Shown one piece after another: positions 58,151-64,000 of a stretch of DNA of 64,000 nt. A program made the position numbers and the translations under genes. Position 1 is the first letter of the stretch. Every line of letters begins with the position of its first letter. The stretch comes from Vibrio sinensis (GTDB lineage: Bacteria > Pseudomonadota > Gammaproteobacteria > Enterobacterales > Vibrionaceae), in assembly GCF_003605645.1 (NCBI RefSeq), contig NZ_QVMU01000002.1:1-64000 (forward strand), in the 5' to 3' direction. Below the pieces are notes generated by a model. That model saw only the letters and a list, made by a program, of their open reading frames with translations, had not been told where the DNA came from and made no database searches.

Positions 58151-60061
58151 TTATTTTTTGTCGTCTTTAACTTCTTCGAACTCTGCGTCTACCACATCGT
58201 CGTCTTGCTTAGGTTGTTCGCCAGCTTCACCGCCCTGTTGAGCTTGTGCTTGCTGTTGAGCGATTTCCATTAGCTTTTGAGCTGCAGTCATTAGAGCTTG
58301 AACTTTCGCATCAATCGCTTCTTTATCGTCACCTTTGCGAGCAACTTCAAGTTCAGAGATCGCTGCTTCAATCTTCTCTTTCTCGTCTGCTGGAAGCGCT
58401 TCACCCGCTTCTTCAATTTGCTTACGAGTACCGTGAATCATTTGGTCAGCTTGGTTACGTGCAGTTGCTAGCTCTTCGAACTTTTTGTCCGCTTCTTTGT
58501 TAGCTTCTGCTTCTTGAACCATTTTCTCGATGTCTTCATCGCTTAGACCGCCTGAAGCTTGGATTGTGATCTTCTGCTCTTTACCAGTCTGCTTGTCTTT
58601 CGCTGAAACGTGTAGGATACCATCCGCATCTAGGTCGAAAGTTACTTCGATTTGTGGCATACCACGTGGTGCAGCTTGGATGCCTTCTAGGTTAAATTGA
58701 CCTAGAGACTTGTTGTAAGACGCTTGCTTACGCTCACCTTGTAGAACGTGGATAGTTACCGCGTTTTGGTTATCTTCTGCTGTAGAGAAAACTTGGTTCG
58801 CTTTAGTTGGGATAGTCGTATTCTTCTCAACTAGCTTAGTCATTACGCCGCCCATAGTCTCGATACCTAGAGACAGAGGAGTAACGTCTAGTAGTAGAAC
58901 GTCTTTTACTTCACCAGCTAGTACGCCACCTTGAACTGCAGCACCCATTGCTACTGCTTCATCAGGGTTTACGTCGCGACGAGCTTCTTTACCGAAGAAT
59001 TCAGCTACTTTAGCTTGAACCATTGGCATACGAGTTTGGCCACCAACTAGGATAACGTCGTTGATGTCGCTTACAGAAAGATCAGCATCTGCTAGAGCAA
59101 CTTTTAGTGGCTCAAGAGAACGTTGAACTAGATCTTCAACTAGAGATTCCAATTTAGCACGAGTCACTTTGATGTTCATGTGCTTAGGACCAGTTGCATC
59201 TGCAGTTACGTAAGGTAGGTTTACGTCTGTTTGAGTAGTAGAAGAAAGCTCAATCTTCGCTTTTTCTGCTGCTTCTTTTACACGCTGCATTGCTAGTGGA
59301 TCAGTTTTAAGGTTGATACCTTGCTCTTTTTTGAACTCATCTACTAGGTAGTTAATTAGACGGCTATCAAAGTCTTCACCACCAAGGTGAGTATCACCAT
59401 TAGTTGCTAGAACTTCGAATGTTTTCTCGCCTTCAACTTCATCGATTTCGATGATAGAGATATCGAATGTACCACCACCAAGGTCGTATACTGCGATAGT
59501 GCGATCGCCGCCTTTCTTATCAAGACCGTAAGCTAGCGCAGCTGCTGTTGGTTCGTTGATAATACGTTTTACTTCTAGACCTGCGATACGACCAGCATCT
59601 TTTGTTGCTTGGCGTTGTGCATCATTAAAGTAAGCAGGAACTGTGATAACTGCACCAGTTACTTCCTCACCTAGGAAGTCTTCTGCAGTTTTCTTCATTT
59701 TTTTCAAGATTTCAGCTGAAACCTGAGGAGCTGCCATTTTTTGGCCTTTCGCTTCTACCCAAGCATCACCGTTGTCTGCTTTAACAATTTTGTAAGGCAT
59801 GATTTCGATATCACGCTGAACTTCTTCGTCTTCAAAGCGACGACCAATAAGACGCTTAATTGCATATAGCGTGTTAGTTGGGTTTGTTACTGCTTGACGT
59901 TTCGCTGGTTGACCAACCAATGTTTCACCGTCTGTGTAAGCAATAACTGATGCTGTTGTACGTTCACCCTCAGCATTCTCGATTACGCGAGGTTTGTCAC
60001 CGTCTAATACAGCAACACATGAGTTAGTAGTACCTAAGTCAATACCAATGATTCTACCCAT
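58151..60061 (-). CDS. dnaK: Chaperone DnaK (Hsp70)
   Basis: ATP-dependent chaperone for folding and stress protection. The N-terminal ATPase begins [18 protein letters not shown] and includes [16 protein letters not shown]. The substrate-binding domain follows from about residue 390 ([15 protein letters not shown]), then a helical lid and a Gln-rich, acidic tail ending in VKDDKK. At 636 aa it matches E. coli (638). It has its own sigma-32-like promoter and is followed by dnaJ. Confidence 0.98.
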   Translation of the reverse strand: MGRIIGIDLGTTNSCVAVLDGDKPRVIENAEGERTTASVIAYTDGETLVGQPAKRQAVTNPTNTLYAIKRLIGRRFEDEEVQRDIEIMPYKIVKADNGDAWVEAKGQKMAAPQVSAEILKKMKKTAEDFLGEEVTGAVITVPAYFNDAQRQATKDAGRIAGLEVKRIINEPTAAALAYGLDKKGGDRTIAVYDLGGGTFDISIIEIDEVEGEKTFEVLATNGDTHLGGEDFDSRLINYLVDEFKKEQGINLKTDPLAMQRVKEAAEKAKIELSSTTQTDVNLPYVTADATGPKHMNIKVTRAKLESLVEDLVQRSLEPLKVALADADLSVSDINDVILVGGQTRMPMVQAKVAEFFGKEARRDVNPDEAVAMGAAVQGGVLAGEVKDVLLLDVTPLSLGIETMGGVMTKLVEKNTTIPTKANQVFSTAEDNQNAVTIHVLQGERKQASYNKSLGQFNLEGIQAAPRGMPQIEVTFDLDADGILHVSAKDKQTGKEQKITIQASGGLSDEDIEKMVQEAEANKEADKKFEELATARNQADQMIHGTRKQIEEAGEALPADEKEKIEAAISELEVARKGDDKEAIDAKVQALMTAAQKLMEIAQQQAQAQQGGEAGEQPKQDDDVVDAEFEEVKDDKK

Positions 60062-60185
60062 CAGGCTATCTCCGAATAAATTCTAATTTCGTTTGGTTAT
60101 ACCCACTATGTGGGGGTGGAGAATAGGGATTCAACCCTTGCTTACAAACTAAAATAATCAATGTTTGCTTCTCGTATGCCCCTTA

Positions 60186-60212
60186 GATAAGGGCGTCAAA
60201 TGACTTTTCAAG
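60186..60212 (-). promoter_or_regulatory. Sigma-32-type promoter of dnaK
   Basis: On the minus strand CCCTTGAA gives the -35 core CTTGAA (60212-60207). After 13 bp comes CCCTTATC (60193-60186), close to the heat-shock -10 CCCCATNT. The layout matches E. coli dnaK P1. Confidence 0.7.
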
Positions 60213-60263
60213 GGGAAAATCAAAAAAAAACCGTTTTTTCCGTATTTCGACGTCATAAATTAG

Positions 60264-60288
60264 AAAACGAGACCCAAAGGTCTCGCTT
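60264..60288 (-). terminator. Terminator of the dicarboxylate symporter gene
   Basis: CGAGACC and GGTCTCG form a 7-bp stem around a 4-base loop, followed by TTTTC on the minus strand. It separates this gene from dnaK. Confidence 0.75.
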
Positions 60289-60315
60289 TAACATACTTTT
60301 ATTCTGTTTTAGAAC

Positions 60316-61593
60316 CTAACTCGTTGTTTGTACTAAGTCACGATCGTATCCCTGCTCTCCTTGGGCCAATTCCCCCTCGGATTTCGCCACTATCGTATTC
60401 ACTGCAGTATCCCCTACTACATTCGAAGATGTACAAAACATATCGTTAATACGGTCAACAGCGGCAACAATCGCTAAGCCCTCTGGTGGCAAGCCAAGTT
60501 GGTGAAGTATCACTCCCACCATAACCACACCTCCGCCAGGAACACCACCAGCACCGATAGAAAGAAGCAGAACCGTAAAGCCTAGCGTCACTAACTCCGT
60601 CACAGCGATAGGTTGGCCAAATGCGTTGGCACAAAAAACCGCTGCGATCGCAATGTAGATGGAAGCACCGGCCATGTTCATCGTGGCGCCCAGCGGCACA
60701 CCAAAACCAGCAACGGATTTTGAAACGCCTATTTTGTCTGTCAGCGTACGCATCGTGACAGGAATAGTCGCATTTGAACTGGCGGTTGAAAGAGAGAAAA
60801 GAACCTGCTCACGAGTCTTACGCGAAAACTCTCGAGCTGAAATCCCAGTAAATAACTGCACTGCGATTGGATAAACCACAAAAATCCAGAAAACCAGCAT
60901 CGAAACGACCAACGCAACATAACCCGCGACTGACGCTAGTGTGCCCGCATTGAGTGTCGCACCCAATTGAATCATAAGAGCAAAAACACCATATGGAGCC
61001 AAACTCATCACCAAGCCTATCAGCTTCATCATGATTTCGTTGGCCACTTTAAAAGTACGAATCGCCGGCCCGCCTTTAGAATCAAGAGCCTGAATGGCAA
61101 GTCCTGTTAAAATCGCCATAAAAATGATTTGCAACATATCGCCGTTAGCAAAGGCTTGAACCGGATTACTCGGGACAATGTTCACCACCATGTCGAAGAT
61201 ATTCGGTGTCTCTGTAGACTTTAACGTAATGGACTCTGAGATCGTCCCCGCTAAGTTAGCACCTGCACCGGGTTGAAGAATCATCGCTACAGTTAGAGCT
61301 GCAACAATCGCTATGACGGTATTGAAAATGTATAACGCAAAAGTTTTTCCGCCTAAACGACCAAATGATCGAATGTCTTTCAGTTCGACAATGCCACACA
61401 CGATAGAAACGTAAACCAATGGCACAACTAACAGTTTAATCAGAGAAACAAACATTCCGCCTGCCCCCTCTGCTGCCCCTAACAGATAAACATCAAATAT
61501 CGCGATGCCACTAAACAAGTACTGAATTGAAGTTCCTAACAACAAACCAGCAAACAAACCTATAAATATCTTACTTGAGAGTGATTTATCCAT
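60316..61593 (-). CDS. Dicarboxylate/amino acid:cation symporter (DAACS family)
   Basis: An inner-membrane symporter of 425 aa in the GltP/DctA family. Expected motifs are SSNATIPVTMRTL, the serine-rich re-entrant-loop equivalent, and GATMNMAGASIYIA with VPGGGVVMVG. The substrate (glutamate, aspartate or C4-dicarboxylate) cannot be fixed. The start at 61593 (MDKSLSSKIFIGLF) is preceded by TGGAG. It lies between grpE and dnaK with its own terminator, splitting the usual chaperone order. Confidence 0.9.
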   Translation of the reverse strand: MDKSLSSKIFIGLFAGLLLGTSIQYLFSGIAIFDVYLLGAAEGAGGMFVSLIKLLVVPLVYVSIVCGIVELKDIRSFGRLGGKTFALYIFNTVIAIVAALTVAMILQPGAGANLAGTISESITLKSTETPNIFDMVVNIVPSNPVQAFANGDMLQIIFMAILTGLAIQALDSKGGPAIRTFKVANEIMMKLIGLVMSLAPYGVFALMIQLGATLNAGTLASVAGYVALVVSMLVFWIFVVYPIAVQLFTGISAREFSRKTREQVLFSLSTASSNATIPVTMRTLTDKIGVSKSVAGFGVPLGATMNMAGASIYIAIAAVFCANAFGQPIAVTELVTLGFTVLLLSIGAGGVPGGGVVMVGVILHQLGLPPEGLAIVAAVDRINDMFCTSSNVVGDTAVNTIVAKSEGELAQGEQGYDRDLVQTTS

Positions 61594-61850
61594 CTCATAA
61601 CTCCAAATTTTGTGTATCACATTCACTTTCACACCAACTTATTCACCAAATAAATTAGCGAACGAAGCAAATAATACACATTTCATTTACATTTTCGAGT
61701 TCTTATTTATAGAATTGTTAATTATAATCGAATGGAATTTTCACCTAACAAAGCGTGAATTAGAAGAATAACCCGCCAAATCATTTAGATTACAAATCCT
61801 TGGCGTAAAATAGATAGGAGAGATAGTGGGACAAATATAGAGGTGACATA

Positions 61851-61907
61851 ATGGAAAAAAATCGCTGGATATTTCGCGCCCTCAGTGAGGCATACACAAC
61901 GTTATGA
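61851..61907 (+). CDS. Possible 18-aa micro-ORF
   Basis: ATG to TGA encodes MEKNRWIFRALSEAYTTL. A good AGAGGTG site lies about 6 bp upstream, and a TAAAAT -10-like box is at 61806-61811. Nothing else supports it, and the length is near chance. It could be a leader peptide or spurious. Confidence 0.2.
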   Translation: MEKNRWIFRALSEAYTTL

Positions 61908-61942
61908 GTATGATTTTCGTAGCAGTAGATTCAAATTCAGTA

Positions 61943-61974
61943 CAAAAAAACGCCCACCTAAATTGGCGAGCGTT
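61943..61974 (-). terminator. Terminator of grpE
   Basis: AACGCTCGCC pairs with GGTGGGCGTT (two G-U pairs), followed on the minus strand by seven Ts. Confidence 0.75.
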
Positions 61975-61997
61975 ACTTTACGAATTGAGTTCAACGA

Positions 61998-62603
61998 TTA
62001 TTTAGCAACCATAACCATTGCTGGGCGAATAACACGTCCATTTAACTCGTAACCTTTCTGCATCACAAACATAACTGTGTTTGAGTCGTGATCAGCACTT
62101 TCTTGAATAGACATCGCTTGATGGAATTCAGGATTAAACTGCTCACCTTCCGGGTTAATTTCTTTTAGACCGAACTTAGAAACCGCACCAACAAATGTTT
62201 TGTGCGTCAGTTCTACACCTTCAATGATTGGCTTGATCACTTCATTGTCTACATCTGCAGACTGAATCGCACGCTCTAAGTTATCAATCACTGGCAGCAA
62301 CTCTTCAGCAAACTTGTTCAGAGCGTATTTACGCGCTTTATCAATTTCACTTTCAGTACGACGGCGCATGTTCTCTACTTCTGCTTTCGCACGTAGAACC
62401 GCATCTTGCTGGTCTTTGATTTTAGCTTCGCTTGAAAGCAGAGCTGCTTCTAGTTGAGCAATTTTCGCTTCTTGCTCATCTAGAGCGTTCTCTTCATTCC
62501 ATTCGATATCAGCATCAGTACCAACCGCTTCAACGTCTTGCTCGACAGTTTCAGGCTGCTGTTTTTGCTCTTCATCTTTGATCTTGTTTTCTTCGTTGTT
62601 CAT
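61998..62603 (-). CDS. grpE: Nucleotide exchange factor GrpE
   Basis: Releases ADP from DnaK. The start at 62603 ([16 protein letters not shown]) has GGAG 6 bp upstream and gives 201 aa, near E. coli GrpE (197); an in-frame extension lacks support. An acidic, Gln-rich N-terminus leads into a long coiled coil (about residues 50-130) and a C-terminal beta domain with [19 protein letters not shown] strong sigma-32-type promoter lies upstream. Confidence 0.96.
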   Translation of the reverse strand: MNNEENKIKDEEQKQQPETVEQDVEAVGTDADIEWNEENALDEQEAKIAQLEAALLSSEAKIKDQQDAVLRAKAEVENMRRRTESEIDKARKYALNKFAEELLPVIDNLERAIQSADVDNEVIKPIIEGVELTHKTFVGAVSKFGLKEINPEGEQFNPEFHQAMSIQESADHDSNTVMFVMQKGYELNGRVIRPAMVMVAK

Positions 62604-62699
62604 GATATCTCCTGAATTCAACTCAAAATACCTCCGACGAATCACGCTTATAGGTGACCGCAGACATAAAAATTCGCATAAATTACTAACTTGCCATTA

Positions 62700-62727
62700 T
62701 TATGGGGATGAAGATTATTGATTCAAG
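62700..62727 (-). promoter_or_regulatory. Sigma-32-type promoter of grpE
   Basis: On the minus strand -35 CTTGAA (62727-62722), a 14-bp spacer and -10 CCCCATAA (62707-62700). This is very close to the heat-shock consensus CTTGAA-N13-15-CCCCATNT. It overlaps the short gap shared with nadK. Confidence 0.85.
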
Positions 62728-62748
62728 CCTATTTCGTGCGGAAAAACT

Positions 62749-63633
62749 ATGAAAAAACCTTTTGAAGTGATCGCCATCATCGGTAAACCCCGAGATCAAC
62801 AAGCCATTCAGACCCACAAAGAGCTGTATGTTTGGTTGATGGAACAAGGCTATCGGGTTTTCATTGATGATCGTTTACGTGACATATTGTCCGATATTCC
62901 AGATGACCATTTCGCCAGCTTAGTCTCACTAGGGCAACATGCCGATCTCGCCATTGTTGTGGGAGGTGATGGAAACATGCTCGGTGCCGCACGTATTTTG
63001 TCCAGATTCAATATCTTTGTCATTGGTGTCAATCGAGGCAACCTTGGGTTCTTAACCGATCTCAATCCAGAAGATTTTAAAACCTCTCTGCAAGCCGTAT
63101 TAAATGGCGAATACATCGAAGAAGAACGATTTTTGCTTGAGGCTGAAATTCACCGACATGGCCAAATTAAAAGCCACAATGCCGCGCTAAACGAAGCCGT
63201 TCTTCACCCTGGGCAGGTCGCCCACATGATCGAATTTGAAGTTTATATCGACGAAAGTTTCGCATTTTCACAGCGTTCTGACGGACTTATTGTTGCGACC
63301 CCTACCGGTTCAACTGCCTATTCACTTTCTGGCGGTGGGCCGATTCTTTCGCCAAGCCTAAATGCAATTTCAATCGTACCCATGTTTCCACACACACTTT
63401 CAAGCCGCCCTTTAGTGGTGGACAGTAAGCGAAAAATTAAATTAGTCGTTTCGCCAGATAACCGTGGAACACAAGAAGTCAGTTGCGATGGTCAGGTTTC
63501 TCTTCCTGTCTCACCTGGCGACGAAATCCACATTTATCAAAGCCCGAATGTGCTCAAACTGATCCACCCAAAAGATTATAGCTACTATCATGTACTTAGA
63601 AATAAACTCGGATGGTCAAGCAAACTGTTTTGA
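62749..63633 (+). CDS. nadK: NAD kinase
   Basis: Phosphorylates NAD to NADP. At 294 aa it is the usual bacterial size (E. coli 292). The GGDGN motif is in [15 protein letters not shown], then [11 protein letters not shown], the NE motif in [11 protein letters not shown], and the glycine-rich [16 protein letters not shown]. It is divergent from grpE, and recN follows on the same strand, as in E. coli and V. cholerae. Confidence 0.97.
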   Translation: MKKPFEVIAIIGKPRDQQAIQTHKELYVWLMEQGYRVFIDDRLRDILSDIPDDHFASLVSLGQHADLAIVVGGDGNMLGAARILSRFNIFVIGVNRGNLGFLTDLNPEDFKTSLQAVLNGEYIEEERFLLEAEIHRHGQIKSHNAALNEAVLHPGQVAHMIEFEVYIDESFAFSQRSDGLIVATPTGSTAYSLSGGGPILSPSLNAISIVPMFPHTLSSRPLVVDSKRKIKLVVSPDNRGTQEVSCDGQVSLPVSPGDEIHIYQSPNVLKLIHPKDYSYYHVLRNKLGWSSKLF

Positions 63634-63685
63634 TTCTGCTCACAAATCAATCTGTTGAATAAAATAATTTACCTGTGCAACTTTA

Positions 63686-63723
63686 CTGTATATCGAAACA
63701 GTATATACTGACTACATATACAG
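63686..63723. promoter_or_regulatory. Two LexA boxes upstream of recN
   Basis: CTGT-ATATCGAA-ACAG (63686-63701) is a perfect CTGT-N8-ACAG SOS box, and CTGA-CTACATAT-ACAG (63708-63723) has one mismatch. They are 22 bp apart, about two helical turns, and lie 29-66 bp before the recN ATG. E. coli recN is also controlled by several LexA sites. Confidence 0.88.
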
Positions 63724-63751
63724 TATTGTTCATTTAAACAGGTATCTAAAA

Positions 63752-64000
63752 ATGCTGGCTCATCTAAGCGTTAATAATTTTGCGATTGTTAAATCTTTAC
63801 AGTTGGAGCTTGCCAAAGGCATGACCACTATCACCGGTGAAACAGGCGCCGGTAAATCGATAGCGATAGATGCACTCGGTCTATGCTTAGGCGGCCGTGC
63901 AGAAGCCAGCATGGTAAGACAAGGAGAAGAGAAAACCGAAGTTAGTGCGGCTTTCTCACTCGAAAACAATATTCATGCAACCCGTTGGTTGGAAGATAAC
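63752..64000 (+). CDS. recN: DNA repair protein RecN (5' part, cut by the window end)
   Basis: The first 83 codons of an SMC-like DNA repair ATPase. The N-terminus [20 protein letters not shown] and the Walker A motif [14 protein letters not shown] are diagnostic. The gene is open to the end of the window; full RecN is about 550 aa. The two LexA boxes upstream agree with its strong SOS induction. It supports repair of double-strand breaks. Confidence 0.95.
   Translation, partial: MLAHLSVNNFAIVKSLQLELAKGMTTITGETGAGKSIAIDALGLCLGGRAEASMVRQGEEKTEVSAAFSLENNIHATRWLEDN

Larger units (their letters stand above)
61594..61997. other. Gap between the symporter gene and grpE
   Basis: A 404-bp gap. It holds the grpE terminator (61943-61974), the upstream region of the symporter gene, and a possible 18-codon ORF on the plus strand. 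The rest is AT-rich with no recognised element. Confidence 0.5.

Overview
The window is a contiguous piece of the core chromosome of a marine gammaproteobacterium, almost certainly a Vibrio or a close relative. Protein identities, the run nadK-grpE-dnaK-dnaJ beside a minor-pilin cluster, the Fur, SeqA and RfaH types and several Vibrio-typical small families (DUF3622, DUF3149, DUF2788, DUF4250) support this. Species assignment is not possible by eye. Coding density is high. I see no prophage, integron, IS element, CRISPR array or recognisable defence island.

Layout. 1-11.5 kb: the TCA block sdhCDAB-sucABCD on the minus strand, divergent from gltA, with ArcA-like sites between them. 11.5-20.5 kb: a Nif3-family protein, a DUF1853 protein, seqA-pgm, the esterase ybfF, a DUF2788 membrane protein, fldA, a DUF4442 hotdog protein, fur and glnS. 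20.5-26.7 kb: the N-acetylglucosamine genes nagE and nagA-nagC, divergent, with CRP and NagC sites, then a Kef-type antiporter. 26.8-34.4 kb: asnB, then a complete gluconate/Entner-Doudoroff locus (eda and permease divergent from gntK-edd, then gntR) with GntR operators and a CRP site. 34.5-43.3 kb: rfaH, a TraB/GumN lipoprotein-like or secreted protein, tRNA-Pro(TGG), a DUF3149 micro-protein behind an FNR-like site, smrA, rluF, upp, purM-purN, a DUF533 protein, yaeP-DUF4250 and a DUF3622 protein. 43.6-53.8 kb: purL, mltF, an unrecognised 46-residue basic ORF, tadA, a CBS-domain membrane protein and an AbgT transporter. 54-56.5 kb: type IV minor pilins. 56.7-64 kb: dnaJ, dnaK, a dicarboxylate symporter, grpE, nadK and the start of recN.

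The genes form coherent regulons. PurR boxes precede purMN and purL. Sigma-32-type promoters precede both dnaK and grpE. Two LexA boxes precede recN. GntR operators precede gntK/permease and gntR itself.

The least explained parts are intergenic: the gap between mltF and tadA with its small basic ORF; two elements with related inverted-repeat arms (after purL and between dnaK and dnaJ); an ERIC-like repeat between dnaK and dnaJ; and terminator-like hairpins placed just before glnS and tadA. None of these amounts to an obvious new multi-gene system.
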